Positions 1 to 9,192 of a stretch of DNA of 47,119 nucleotides are shown here, in pieces. The notes beneath the pieces were generated by a model. It was not told where the DNA came from, made no database searches, and was given only the letters and a program-made list of their open reading frames with translations. How positions within the stretch are numbered: position 1 is the first letter of the stretch; each line of letters starts with the position of its first letter. Both the position numbers and the translations under genes were made by a program. The DNA lies in the NCBI GenBank assembly GCA_950059285.1, contig CATLTV010000015.1, forward strand, positions 1 through 47,119, in the 5' to 3' direction. The DNA is from an uncultured Pseudomonadota bacterium (GTDB lineage Bacteria; Myxococcota_A; Bradymonadia; Bradymonadales; Bradymonadaceae).

Positions 1-35
1 CGCAACTATCCGCCCCTCCTCGCGTTTCTTGTCTG
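1..35. repeat. Right half of a truncated GGGGCGGCC-family palindrome
   Basis: Positions 10-31 match the right arm of the palindrome at 15045-15114 (15090-15111) with two mismatches, followed by one inserted base and CTG. Positions 2-9 (GCAACTAT) resemble the inner arm of the 33110-33177 element, which reads GCAACA before its GGCCGCCCC. It lies just past the mutS2 stop codon, the same placement as the other elements. The left half would lie outside the window, so this is an inference from similarity. Confidence 0.55.
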
Positions 36-38
36 TTG

Positions 39-2708
39 TTAGTTCCTGAGGAACACAACAGTCACACCATCACCACCCTCTGTACGTTCACCGCTTCTGA
101 ACTCGGTGACGTAGCTTGATGAGGGGAGGGCGGCACGTACAGCGCGCTTGAGCGCTCCTGTGCCATGGCCATGGATGATGTAAGCTCCGCCAAGGTTTGC
201 GCCGTAGACAGCGTCGAGGAAGAGATCGATTTTTTCGAGCGCTTCGTCGACACGCATGCCTCTCAAATCGACGGTGTTATCCTTGGTTTGAGGGAGGAGA
301 CGCACGACATCACCGTTGGAGTCGACACCCTGAGCGACATGAATCTGGTTGCTCTTTTTCTTGGGGGTGTTTTTGTGTCCGCGCTGGTGTGCACGGCGAG
401 CTGACTCGCTGGGGTAATAGAGGTCATCCACAGGGATCTTGACCTTGAGCGCACCCATTTGAACCTGAGCATGATGCTCACCTTCGGAGTAGTGCACCAC
501 GACACCCTTGCGCTTGAAGGCGTGGGCATAGATTTCCATGCCTTCTTCAATGTCACGCATGCTGATCTGGACAAGACCTTTGGGGCCCGTTTTGGGAGCC
601 TTGGTAAAGTCTGCGGCAGTGTTCAGCGTGGGCTCGATGTTCTTGAGGCCATCACGCATTTGCTCAAGTTCTTTCTGCTCTTTTGCATGATTTTCTGCGG
701 CGCCAGCTTTTTGCAAGTAGGCGATACGCTTCTTGATCAGGGAACGAGCTTTATCGAGATCTTTCTTGAGTTTACGTGTTTGTTCATGGACGAGTTCCTT
801 CTCCTGTTGGAGGAGTTTATCGTACTTTTGTTTGAAGCGACGCTTGGTGTTTTCCGCTTCATTGCGGGCGTGTTCCAGGCGACGCATCTCTTTTTCCATG
901 TCCGCGCGTTTGTCCTCAAGCGAGTTCAGGATTTCTTCCACAGATTGATGTTCCTCGCCGTCAAGGACACCACGAGCACGTGAGATGACCTGTTCAGGGA
1001 AGCCGAGTCTTGAGGCGATGCGCAAGGCGTAGGAGCTACCAGGCAAACCATAGATGACATGGTATGTGGGAGCGAGCTTCTCAAGGTCAAAGCCCATGGA
1101 GGCGTTGGCGTAGGTTTCTTTCTGGAAAGCGAGCGTCTTGAGGCTCTCAAGGTGCGTGGTGACGATGGTCTTTGCACCATGTTTTGTGAGCTCATCAAGG
1201 AGTGCGACAGCGAGCGCTGCGCCCTGAATGGGGTCTGTACCCGCAAAGAGCTCGTCAAGGAGGACCAGTGATTTGTGGTCCGTGCGATCAAGGAAGGTGT
1301 TAATGTTGACGAGGTGTCCCGAGAAGGTTGAGAGATCGCGTTCAATGGACTGTTCATCGCCAATATCAGTGTAAATGGCGCGGAACAGTGGCATGGAGCT
1401 GCCCTCATCGACAGGAATGGTCAGACCACATCGAAGCATCATGGCACAGAGGCCGAGCGTCTTCAGGAGGACGGTCTTACCACCCGTGTTGGGACCACTG
1501 ACCACGAGGACCATCTTCTCTTCATCAAGCATCAAATCGTTTGGAATGGTGTCGTTGAAGAGCTCTCCATCGACCTCGCGGCTGTGTTTGAGCCAGAGCA
1601 GCGGGTGCCTTGCTCGCTTGAGCGTGAGGCTGCCTTCGGAGATAGTTGGGATGGTGGCTTCAAGCCTGTTTCCAAGTTTGCCTGCGGCAAAGATCAGGTC
1701 GAGATAGGCGAGTGCATCAAGGCTCTTGAGGAGCGCAGCTTCAAAACGAGCGACCATGGCGCTCAGGCGTTTGAGGATGCGGTCGATCTCTTCCTGAAGT
1801 TCAATCTGTGCCCAACGCAATGCATTGTTGAGCTCAACAATGGCATCGGGTTCCACGTAAGCGGTCTGTCCACTTGAGGAGTAACCGTGAACGATGCCTC
1901 CAAATGTTTTCTTTGAGCTTACGCGAAGGGGCAGGACGTAGCGTTCTTCACGCATGGTGAAGTAATCATCCTGGAGGTGAACCTCCATGGAGTTTGCACG
2001 CAGGAGCTGCTCGACCTTGGCACGGATTCTTTCATGATGGCTTTGCACGGCACGTCGGAGTCTTCCGAGGTCTGCGCTTGCCATATCACTGAGCTTTCCA
2101 TCGGGTTCAACCGCATGGTTGAGTGTATGTCGAAGCTCATCACAAGCATCAAGCATATAGGACGCTTCAGCGAGGTAAGGTGCCTGCGACTTGCGTTGTT
2201 GATAATAGCGAGCTGCGCGTGATGAGACATCACAGTTACGCGCGATGGCATAGAGTGATTCTCCATCAAGGACACCGCCACGTGCGGCGTAGGCGATTGC
2301 TTTACGCACATCGCTGACACCACGAAGGGGTGGGGAGTCATCATCCACGAGCAAGGTTTGGCATTCGTGAACTTCCTGGAGTCGGCGTGTGATTGCCTTT
2401 TCATCCTGGAGAGGACGGAGGCTGCGCGCGAGGATGTAACCCTCGGGGCTCACGGCACCATTGGCAAGTTCTGTGGTGAGGTTGGCCCACTGAAGATCTT
2501 CAAAGCTCTTTCGTGGGATATCGGTGCGCTCCCACTCCATGATGTCTTCAAGTTCAACGTCACTGGAGGAGCCAAGTTTGGCGAGTGGCGCGAGCGTCAG
2601 CTGCATGAGCCTGTCAAGATCATAGGCATCTGCGGGTACGCCAGCAGGGAGGTCTTCGTTGGAGGATGTGGTGTGATCTCCAGTCTGGGATGTTGGGTGG
2701 CTACTCAT
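39..2708 (-). CDS. mutS2: Endonuclease MutS2 with C-terminal Smr domain
   Basis: MutS-family ATPase of 889 residues. MutS2 proteins act on branched or recombination DNA, or on collided ribosomes, rather than in mismatch repair. Visible parts are a MutS core with a long N-terminal helical region, Walker A GPNTGGKT near residue 405, Walker B LVLLDELFAGTDP, the dimer motif STFSGH, a charged coiled-coil region (about 610-700) and a C-terminal Smr nuclease domain (about 815-889) with DLRG and HGHGTGALK. The mismatch-reading N-terminal domain of MutS is absent, which separates it from the mutS at 38382. I chose the ATG at 2708 over one 16 codons upstream because AAGGAA precedes it by 7 bases. The gene stands alone and diverges from the HtrA protease gene. 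Confidence 0.95.
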   Translation of the reverse strand: MSSHPTSQTGDHTTSSNEDLPAGVPADAYDLDRLMQLTLAPLAKLGSSSDVELEDIMEWERTDIPRKSFEDLQWANLTTELANGAVSPEGYILARSLRPLQDEKAITRRLQEVHECQTLLVDDDSPPLRGVSDVRKAIAYAARGGVLDGESLYAIARNCDVSSRAARYYQQRKSQAPYLAEASYMLDACDELRHTLNHAVEPDGKLSDMASADLGRLRRAVQSHHERIRAKVEQLLRANSMEVHLQDDYFTMREERYVLPLRVSSKKTFGGIVHGYSSSGQTAYVEPDAIVELNNALRWAQIELQEEIDRILKRLSAMVARFEAALLKSLDALAYLDLIFAAGKLGNRLEATIPTISEGSLTLKRARHPLLWLKHSREVDGELFNDTIPNDLMLDEEKMVLVVSGPNTGGKTVLLKTLGLCAMMLRCGLTIPVDEGSSMPLFRAIYTDIGDEQSIERDLSTFSGHLVNINTFLDRTDHKSLVLLDELFAGTDPIQGAALAVALLDELTKHGAKTIVTTHLESLKTLAFQKETYANASMGFDLEKLAPTYHVIYGLPGSSYALRIASRLGFPEQVISRARGVLDGEEHQSVEEILNSLEDKRADMEKEMRRLEHARNEAENTKRRFKQKYDKLLQQEKELVHEQTRKLKKDLDKARSLIKKRIAYLQKAGAAENHAKEQKELEQMRDGLKNIEPTLNTAADFTKAPKTGPKGLVQISMRDIEEGMEIYAHAFKRKGVVVHYSEGEHHAQVQMGALKVKIPVDDLYYPSESARRAHQRGHKNTPKKKSNQIHVAQGVDSNGDVVRLLPQTKDNTVDLRGMRVDEALEKIDLFLDAVYGANLGGAYIIHGHGTGALKRAVRAALPSSSYVTEFRSGERTEGGDGVTVVFLRN

Positions 2709-3452
2709 AATATATTCCTTGGGAGGTCGTGTTTCGTATTCTAAATGTAGATGCATATCGCCTGCGTCAAGTGCAGGGGATGCTCTGTAAACTTATCAAC
2801 ATACATCCAGACGTGAAGGTCCTGGGCGCTGCGAAGGTATGGGGCAGCGCGTGGAAGATGCTGTGGTTCTGGCAGAGGTGTGCAGGAAGGTCAAGAAGTG
2901 AACAGGGTTTTTGATGCGTACAGGTACCACGCACAGGGCTGTCTTGTGTGCGTGTACAGGTCATGGGACGACGACGTGTTGCATGGCTTGATTTGCACAT
3001 TTGTGCAAAAGTGTTGCGTGTCTATCGTCTGTTTTGGGCTTGTTTTTGACTATATGTGCAAAAATAAGCGGTTTTCGCCTGTGTGACTTGTCTTCGTCAG
3101 TGTGTGTCCCGTGACGGGGTCAGTGACGGTGTTCTTTGAGCATGTGCATGATGAGGTTCTCCCTGTTGAAGGGCCACGGCGTTGTGTGATGCGGTGGCTT
3201 CTGTTGTATGCGAGCCGTCTAACAGGACCTTGTTGGGAATTATTTCATGGGCCTCATTTTTTTCCAGAATGAAGCTGTGTGATGCCACCCTGGAAAAGAT
3301 GCTCGGGATTAATGTGGGGGTGGTGACTTGTTATACCTTAGCACGGGGGAACGTGAGTTATTTTGTCAACTTGGCCATGTTTTGGTCAACGTTGTTCATC
3401 AGGTCAAAATCTGGTCAGGATGAAGACAGTTTTTAGAAAAACGAGGCAGGGA
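2709..3452. other. Long divergent intergenic region between mutS2 and the HtrA gene
   Basis: These 744 bases separate two divergent genes. The small open frames inside it lack a good ribosome binding site and recognisable protein character, so I call no gene. It must hold both promoters. The only clear structure is the GCACA/TGTGC dyad and extra half-site listed separately. A TTGACG on the minus strand near 2770 lacks a convincing -10 at proper spacing, so no promoter is called. Confidence 0.6.
2992..3062. promoter_or_regulatory. Operator-like dyad with a helix-phased third half-site
   Basis: TTTGCACA (2992-2999), two bases, then TGTGCAAA (3002-3009) form a perfect 8-bp inverted repeat. A further TGTGCAAA starts at 3055, 53 bp from the previous copy and close to five helical turns. 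Placement in the mutS2/HtrA divergent region suggests a repressor or activator site. The regulator is unknown. Confidence 0.4.
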
Positions 3453-4628
3453 ATGATGACGATCAAGAGCGGCACATCAAAGAGGCGTGCGCAACGCCGT
3501 GTGTCTTCTTTGAGTGTGTGTATGATGATGTTGGGTGTACTGAGCATGCCCTCGCTGGTCTGGGCACAATCCACAGGCTCGCCCGAAATAACGCAGAAGT
3601 CTTCAGTCACGGCATCACCATCACACAAGGATCACAGCTGTGGACATGTGGGTGGGTTGCCCGATGTTGCTTCCGTGTTTGACTCCCAAAAAGGGAGCGT
3701 GGTGGCCGTGCAAACAGAGCTTACTCCACAACCAGGACGTTATGGCGTAAGGACCAGCGCCGCGCGCGTCCCTGTGGGGCAAGGTTCAGGTTTCGTCGTG
3801 GATTCAACGGGTTACATTGTGACAAACTATCATGTGATAGACGGTGCCCAGAAGATCAAGGTCCGTTTTGAACAGAGTGACAGGGTATACGAGGCAAAAC
3901 TCGTGGGACAGGACAGGGTGACGGACATTGCCTTGCTCAAGGTAGAGACAGGTGCTCCACTTGAAGCCGTGTCTCTTGGTAGCTCAAAGAACACCCGTGT
4001 GGGAGAATGGGTCGTCGCCATCGGTAGCCCCTTTGGGCTTGAGTATTCCGTGACCACAGGCATCGTCAGCGCCAAGGGGCGCAAGCTTGGCCATGGCCTG
4101 TATGATGACTTCCTACAGACGGATGCTTCAATTAATCCTGGCAACTCGGGTGGCCCGCTGTTCAACCTTCATGGTGAGGTTGTGGGGGTCAATACTGCGA
4201 TCGTCAAGGATGGTCAGGGTATCGGGTTTGCCGTCCCTGTGGACATGCTCAGGATGATTTTGCCTCAGCTCAAAGAGCGCGGTTACGTGGTGAGAGGTTA
4301 CATCGGGGCAAACCTTCGCGATGTGGACTCAAGCTTGATCCAGCAGATTGATACTGTTGGAGATGTCAAGGATGGTGTCCTGGTTGCTGCCCTTGAGGAG
4401 AACGGGCCTGCTCATCGTTCGGGTCTGAGGACAGGTGATGTCATTGTGGCTGTGGATGGCGTGCCTGTGACAGAGCTCCACAAGGTACTCGTCAAAATTG
4501 CCAACACCGCGCCAGGTGACTCCATTGCGGTGGATGCCTTGCGTGGTAAGCGCAGGGTGAGCCTCGCTTTGAAGGTCGTGGAGCGACCTGATACTGAACG
4601 TCCTGTACGCAAGGTTCAAGCGCCTTGA
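3453..4628 (+). CDS. HtrA/Deg-family periplasmic serine protease with one PDZ domain
   Basis: Trypsin-like S1C protease for envelope protein quality control, 391 residues from this start. A basic N-terminus and hydrophobic stretch ending LVWAQ (about residues 15-39) is a signal peptide. The catalytic triad is visible: His127 in TNYHVID, Asp158 in VTDIALLKV, Ser232 in NPGNSGGPL. One PDZ domain follows (about 275-375, with GLRTGDVIVAVDG). A single PDZ is DegS/HhoA-like rather than DegP-like, but the cleavable-looking signal differs from the anchor of DegS. The open frame extends upstream. GAGG at 3443-3446 favours ATG 3453 or 3456, though ATG 3420 remains possible. The gene converges on the helicase gene, separated by a perfect palindrome. 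Confidence 0.92.
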   Translation: MMTIKSGTSKRRAQRRVSSLSVCMMMLGVLSMPSLVWAQSTGSPEITQKSSVTASPSHKDHSCGHVGGLPDVASVFDSQKGSVVAVQTELTPQPGRYGVRTSAARVPVGQGSGFVVDSTGYIVTNYHVIDGAQKIKVRFEQSDRVYEAKLVGQDRVTDIALLKVETGAPLEAVSLGSSKNTRVGEWVVAIGSPFGLEYSVTTGIVSAKGRKLGHGLYDDFLQTDASINPGNSGGPLFNLHGEVVGVNTAIVKDGQGIGFAVPVDMLRMILPQLKERGYVVRGYIGANLRDVDSSLIQQIDTVGDVKDGVLVAALEENGPAHRSGLRTGDVIVAVDGVPVTELHKVLVKIANTAPGDSIAVDALRGKRRVSLALKVVERPDTERPVRKVQAP

Positions 4629-4640
4629 ATTCTCACAACT

Positions 4641-4712
4641 CAAAGACAAAAAGGGCAAAAGGGCGAGGATTTGGCTAGCCAAATCCTCGCCCTTTTGCCC
4701 TTTTTGTCTTTG
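4641..4712. terminator. 72-bp perfect loopless palindrome between convergent genes
   Basis: The arms 4641-4676 and 4677-4712 are perfectly complementary over 36 bp with no spacer; the centre reads GGCTAGCC. It sits 12 bp after the protease stop and 2 bp before the helicase stop. A short T run follows on the plus side. A bidirectional terminator is the simplest role, although 36 bp is far longer than a normal intrinsic terminator stem. Confidence 0.85.
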
Positions 4713-4714
4713 TT

Positions 4715-6901
4715 TTAAAAGACTTGCTCGACCTCGTCTCGGGTGACTTTTCTAAGCAAATCTCCAAGTTGCTTCTTCTTCCAGTTATCCTCGCTGTAGA
4801 CCGCACGAAGCTGGCTGATGAGATCCTTGGCGCGGCGTAGCGCGCCGACAAGGTCGCCAGAGAGGTCTGTAGGGCAGTCAATGTCTTGCATGATGTTGGT
4901 GAGGCTATCGCCCTCGGCCCAACGTTCGGCAAGATGCATGACCGCAGGTGTGAGTACAACTTCGGTGTTGGTGAGTGTGGCCGCTCCCTGGACCACATCC
5001 GTGTGATAAATATCAAAAACCTTGTTGATGATACCGTCCCATTTCTCGGGCGGCATGGCCACACGAGCGCTGCGAGGCAAGGTTTGTACAAGACCGCACA
5101 TCACGCCATAAAGCTCTTCAGGCGAGAGGTCTTCAAGGATGCCACTCATCACAAGCTCGGTGAGGAAGATCTCTTCCATTTTGATTTGTTTGAGCACCTG
5201 AGCTGGAGCCAATAGCTCGTGTTCAGGTGTGATGTAGCCATGAAGCCTGAGGAACTCGACCTTGCGATGGAAGTCCTCCCAGAGTTTAGGGCGCTCTTCC
5301 TCGACGAGTTGTCGTTTGAGTGAGGAGAGTTGTCGCTGATGTTTCTTGAGTCGTGAGTTGCTCTCATCTTCTTCGTGCGAGGTGTGAAGGAGCTGTTCCT
5401 TGTGCTGGATTTGCTCCTTGAGATGTTCAGCCGTGGAGCGACTACGCCATGCCTTGAAGCTCTCACCAAGCAGCGCGCGGATGTCTTCTTCTTGAAAGCG
5501 TGCAAGCAGGTTGACGACCGCATGAAATGCGAGGTTGAACGATGATGTGACGGGCTCACTTTCGCCAGCAAAGAGACGTTTTAACAGGGACTGGACCTCA
5601 TGATAATTTTCAAAGTCCTGTTTGATAATAATATCACCCTCCACATCGATACCACGTCGTCCAGCTCGCCCGGCCATTTGCATGAACTCGCGGACAGTGA
5701 GTGGTGCGATCTCGGTGCCATTGTATTTTGTAAGCGCATCAAAAATGACTGTGCGCGCGGGCATGTTGATGCCAAGCGCAAAGGTGGATGTACAATACAG
5801 GACACGAATTAGACCTGCCTCGTAGAGTGATTCCACGAGCCCTTTGAGCGCGACATGTAATCCCGCATGGTGGAACGCAATGGCGCGTCTGTACATGCTG
5901 CGCATCTTGTCAGGGAGCACGCCTGGGTTGTCTGCCTCAAAGCGGTCAAGGACCTTGTCGATCTTGGCGCGTAGTTCAGGGGGACACAGCGATTTACCTG
6001 TGCGCGTTCTTGAAAGGTCGGTGGCGAGTCGCTCGACCATGGCGCGACTGAAGATGAAGTAGAGGGCAGGGTAGCTGTGTGGATGGAGTGATTCAATGAC
6101 ATGCAGGTGGCGTGTGGTATTGCCTGAATCATTTTTATGACGATCTCGACGGCCACGGCTACGTCGTGGAGGGCGGCTCTTGCCCTGATTACGTCCTTTC
6201 CACTGGGCGTACTTTTTATTGAACTGATTGACAGGGAGGAGACCTGTTTCACGACTCATCATGAAGAACTTGAGCGGCACATTACGCTTGGGTTCGTAGA
6301 TGGTTTGGAACTCTGTTTTACGCACATGGTTAAGCCATGAGGTGAACTCCTCAAGGTTTGAAAGCGTGGCAGAAAGACCAAGAATGCGAATGTCGTGTGG
6401 CAGGTAGATGAGGAGTTCTTCCCAGACGGTTCCGCGATCAGGATCATCAAGGAAGTGGATCTCATCAATGATGACAGCGCGCAGTTGTCGCAGGTCTGCG
6501 AGTTTACTCTCGGCAGGAGCGCGCGTGGTGTTGGCGTCCTCGCTGTCTGCTTCAACGAGGTTTGTGTCGTGGCGCCCTTCAAGGAGGATGTTACGGAGGA
6601 TTTCGGTCGTCATGATGCGCAGAGGTGCATCTCTACGAATGACGAGGTCACCCGTGACAAGGCCGACTTGTTCTTCTCCAAAGTACTTTGCGTACTGGCG
6701 GTATTTCTGGTTCGAGAGCGCCTTGACGGGAGATGTATAAATGACCTCACCACCCTCCTTGAGGATTTGCTCGATAAGGTAATCGGCGATGAGGGTTTTT
6801 CCTGTACCTGTGGGGGCGGACACAATGACGGAGCGTCCGTCCTGGATGGCTTCGATAGCCTGTCGTTGGAAATGATCGAGTTCAAGTCCTCGGTATTGCA
6901 T
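4715..6901 (-). CDS. Ski2/Mtr4-like DEAD/DEAH-box RNA helicase with DSHCT domain
   Basis: Superfamily 2 helicase of 728 residues, presumably an ATP-driven RNA-unwinding enzyme. Motif I APTGTGKT is at 29-36, motif II DEIH at 146-149, motif III SAT at 177-179, and motif VI QMAGRAGRRG around 410-420. The C-terminal third matches the DSHCT helical domain of Ski2/Mtr4 relatives. An insert near residues 232-256 is very rich in Arg and Lys (KSRPPRRSRGRRDR) and may bind RNA. The ATG at 6901 has GGAAG five bases upstream. It is a single gene preceded by a palindromic operator-like promoter region. Bacterial members are found in actinobacteria, cyanobacteria and deltaproteobacteria, and their precise substrate here is unknown. 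Confidence 0.9.
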   Translation of the reverse strand: MQYRGLELDHFQRQAIEAIQDGRSVIVSAPTGTGKTLIADYLIEQILKEGGEVIYTSPVKALSNQKYRQYAKYFGEEQVGLVTGDLVIRRDAPLRIMTTEILRNILLEGRHDTNLVEADSEDANTTRAPAESKLADLRQLRAVIIDEIHFLDDPDRGTVWEELLIYLPHDIRILGLSATLSNLEEFTSWLNHVRKTEFQTIYEPKRNVPLKFFMMSRETGLLPVNQFNKKYAQWKGRNQGKSRPPRRSRGRRDRHKNDSGNTTRHLHVIESLHPHSYPALYFIFSRAMVERLATDLSRTRTGKSLCPPELRAKIDKVLDRFEADNPGVLPDKMRSMYRRAIAFHHAGLHVALKGLVESLYEAGLIRVLYCTSTFALGINMPARTVIFDALTKYNGTEIAPLTVREFMQMAGRAGRRGIDVEGDIIIKQDFENYHEVQSLLKRLFAGESEPVTSSFNLAFHAVVNLLARFQEEDIRALLGESFKAWRSRSTAEHLKEQIQHKEQLLHTSHEEDESNSRLKKHQRQLSSLKRQLVEEERPKLWEDFHRKVEFLRLHGYITPEHELLAPAQVLKQIKMEEIFLTELVMSGILEDLSPEELYGVMCGLVQTLPRSARVAMPPEKWDGIINKVFDIYHTDVVQGAATLTNTEVVLTPAVMHLAERWAEGDSLTNIMQDIDCPTDLSGDLVGALRRAKDLISQLRAVYSEDNWKKKQLGDLLRKVTRDEVEQVF

Positions 6902-6968
6902 GTAAACTTCCGTAATAGTGTTTCTTTAGCGCGTGTGGTGTAGCCACGTTGCGTATGCTTGATCTTTG

Positions 6969-7000
6969 TTTTGTATGATACAAAAATTATGTATTGTCAA
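6969..7000 (-). promoter_or_regulatory. Candidate helicase promoter overlapped by a perfect operator palindrome
   Basis: On the minus strand a perfect TTGACA (7000-6995) lies about 95 bp upstream of the helicase start. A 17-bp spacer gives only a weak -10, CATACA (6977-6972). TTTTGTAT, one base, then ATACAAAA (6969-6985) is a perfect dyad covering that -10, as a repressor site would. Confidence 0.45.
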
Positions 7001-7047
7001 AGAGATAGCGGCAAATGTTGTGTTCTTTGCTCATGTGTAAGAGGAGC

Positions 7048-7106
7048 AAAAGAGCCATATCATGTGGGATGTGCCTCGGGGGCACAAACCATGATATGGC
7101 TCTTTT
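7048..7106 (-). terminator. Terminator stem-loop of the VWA gene with a second hairpin in its loop
   Basis: Arms 7048-7064 and 7090-7106 pair perfectly over 17 bp (AAAAGAGCC at the outer end of the left arm). The 25-base loop contains its own hairpin, GTGCC (7071-7075) with GGCAC (7081-7085). It lies 33 bp beyond the VWA gene stop, and the stem itself ends in a T4 tract on the minus strand. Confidence 0.75.
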
Positions 7107-7138
7107 TCTTCCCGCGTATGGGGGATTATGATGTGTGA

Positions 7139-9001
7139 TTAATGACGGCGCTGGCGTCTGCGCCAGAAGGCGAAGGAGCCAAGGAAGAGAAGAAGAGAGG
7201 TTGGGAGTGAGGGGGCCTGACCAGGAGCTTGCTGACAAGCGGCCTGAGGTTCACTCATATCTGTGCTCTCGTCTTGACCTGCCTGCGCAGGTTGTGCGTC
7301 GTCGAGTTCAAGCGCTGCGCTACAGGAGCAGAGGTCACGCTGTGCATCAGCGGAGCGGAGGAGCTGCATCCATTCGTGGTCTGGTTCTGCGGACATGGGG
7401 ACTGGATCATGATCCAGGGTGTGGGGTGGGTTTGTGCCGCAGCTACAGGCGAAGTCTTCAAAGCTACAGAAGAGACCTGTGTCGAAGTCGAAGCCATCCA
7501 GTTGGGATTGATTGCCGTTCCACTTGTGGGGGGCAGCGCCGCTGAGGTCAGGTTTTGCACGACTGGAGTTGTCGATAAATCCATCACAGTCATCATCCAC
7601 ACCGTTGCAGATGTCGGGCTGAGGTCCAAAGCGAGGGACGCAGACCTCGACGCCGACCTGGCAGTCGACAATGCCTGGCTGACAGCGACCTGTCATGACA
7701 AGGTCACTGTTTTGATCCGTTTCACATGCGCTCCCTGTGTTGTCATCGAAGCCATCGCTGTCGTTGTCGACGCAAGGGACATTGCAATCAAGCCCGGTGT
7801 TTTCACAAAGACAGGCGGCCTGAGTTTCGGTGATCTGCACATTATCTGAGCGTACTTCCTCGCAAAGTTTTGTGGTGAGTGTGACCGTGCGTCTGAAGGG
7901 GTCAGCAAAGCTCCAGCCTTCTCCGATGTAGTCGGCAGCCACGGCGGGAGCGATGCCGCGTTGGTTGACGAGGTAGTCGTAGAACTTGTTGGGGTTGCCT
8001 GCATCAAGAGGTTGCACGCGGATGTTGTTACCAAGAATGGCGTGGTCAAACTCGACGCGTGTGGCTTCTGGGTCTTCATCTGCGCCAGGGAACGCGACAT
8101 AGTTATTGGGGATGTCGAGAGGGAACGTACAGGCGATGGTGCCGAGAAGGTCAAGGAGGTCATCCTTGAGCGCCTGTCCACTGTCTGCTTGTTTTGCGCC
8201 ACGACATGAGAACGCTGCTGCCGCGCTGATGTTGAGCTGATCATTATCACGACGAGGGAGGAGGCAGGGGTCTACAAGTTCATTGGGCTGATAGGTGCAG
8301 CTTCCGTTGGGGTTGTAGCAACACTGTCCTGTACCGCCAGCGGCAGCAAAGAGGTTGTTGGTGACAGGATCTGCGCCGACACCAAAGCCGACGGCGAAGG
8401 TGAGGACCGCGTAATCATTTCTGGCAGCGCAGAGGTAGTGCACTGTTTGTTCGGTCGTTTGTGTGCCAGAGGGCTCACCATCGGTGATGAGCACGCCAAT
8501 ACCTACGCGCTCTGCGGTGCGGAGCTGGTGTGATTCATAGATACGTCGAGCGGCCTGCCCGACGTATGTACCACCATTGGGGTTGTAGGAGTTGACGGTG
8601 GAGATGATGCTGCTCTTTGTATCCTCGCCTGGGAGCACATCCACACCCGAGCTACCACTGAACCAGCCCAGACCAACGCGCACATCATCACAACCTGAGC
8701 GATCCATGGGGGTACATGGACCTGACTTGTAGACGGCGCTTGTCAGTTCTGCGATCGCATCACGGGCGATACTCATTTTGGAGAGCGCGTTTCCGTTGAT
8801 GTCGTAGCCACCTGTCCAGGCCATGGAGCCTGACTTATCGAGGATCACCAGCGCATCTGGAGCGGCGCTCTGTGTCTCGTGTAGGGTGGTTGGAGCACAT
8901 GACTCGTCGAAGTCGTAGTCTTCTGCCCAGGCAATGGAGGTAAGTGCCGTGCTCATAAACACGGAAGTAAGTGCAAGAATATGATGTGTTTTGATCGTCA
9001 T
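7139..9001 (-). CDS. Secreted VWA-domain protein with MopE-type motif and MYXO-CTERM-like tail
   Basis: A 620-residue exported protein. A signal peptide ends near AWA at 26. A von Willebrand A domain starts at about 48 with an intact MIDAS, Asp55-x-Ser57-x-Ser59, so it probably binds a divalent metal and a ligand. A Cys-rich segment follows, including CNGVDDDCDGFIDN, the motif of MopE-type putative metal-binding repeats. The C-terminus has Cys, a Pro/Ser spacer, a hydrophobic stretch and RRRQRR, resembling the MYXO-CTERM sorting tag. The ATG at 9001 was preferred to one 18 codons upstream because GAAGG precedes it by about 6 bases. It is monocistronic, flanked by terminators. The ligand is unknown; surface adhesion or metal-dependent binding is plausible. 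Confidence 0.85.
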   Translation of the reverse strand: MTIKTHHILALTSVFMSTALTSIAWAEDYDFDESCAPTTLHETQSAAPDALVILDKSGSMAWTGGYDINGNALSKMSIARDAIAELTSAVYKSGPCTPMDRSGCDDVRVGLGWFSGSSGVDVLPGEDTKSSIISTVNSYNPNGGTYVGQAARRIYESHQLRTAERVGIGVLITDGEPSGTQTTEQTVHYLCAARNDYAVLTFAVGFGVGADPVTNNLFAAAGGTGQCCYNPNGSCTYQPNELVDPCLLPRRDNDQLNISAAAAFSCRGAKQADSGQALKDDLLDLLGTIACTFPLDIPNNYVAFPGADEDPEATRVEFDHAILGNNIRVQPLDAGNPNKFYDYLVNQRGIAPAVAADYIGEGWSFADPFRRTVTLTTKLCEEVRSDNVQITETQAACLCENTGLDCNVPCVDNDSDGFDDNTGSACETDQNSDLVMTGRCQPGIVDCQVGVEVCVPRFGPQPDICNGVDDDCDGFIDNSSRAKPDLSGAAPHKWNGNQSQLDGFDFDTGLFCSFEDFACSCGTNPPHTLDHDPVPMSAEPDHEWMQLLRSADAQRDLCSCSAALELDDAQPAQAGQDESTDMSEPQAACQQAPGQAPSLPTSLLLFLGSFAFWRRRQRRH

Positions 9002-9144
9002 AATGACCTTCTTTTTGGCAAGTGTTCCTGAGCAAAATAAATGGGGGTGGAACATCCCCTACACTGTCCAGTAAGTGTGGCAATAAGTATGCCGTAACTA
9101 TGGGCAGCTACATGGCTATGGAGCCCTCCAAAGGAGGTGGTTGA

Positions 9145-9182
9145 GTATGAAAAGAGTGCATGACTATGCACTCTTTTCATAC
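9145..9182 (-). terminator. 17-bp perfect stem, 4-nt loop, terminator of the DM-linker lipoprotein gene
   Basis: Arms 9145-9161 and 9166-9182 are perfectly complementary, with loop GACT. It lies 10 bp past the stop at 9193 on the minus strand. A T4 stretch lies inside the stem rather than after it. Confidence 0.75.
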
Positions 9183-9192
9183 CCAGTGTGGT

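Noticed and set aside
3349-3370. GGAAC with a downstream GTC before the HtrA gene, as an envelope-stress sigma promoter
   Set aside because: The gap is 11 bp, too short for the 16-17 bp ECF spacing.
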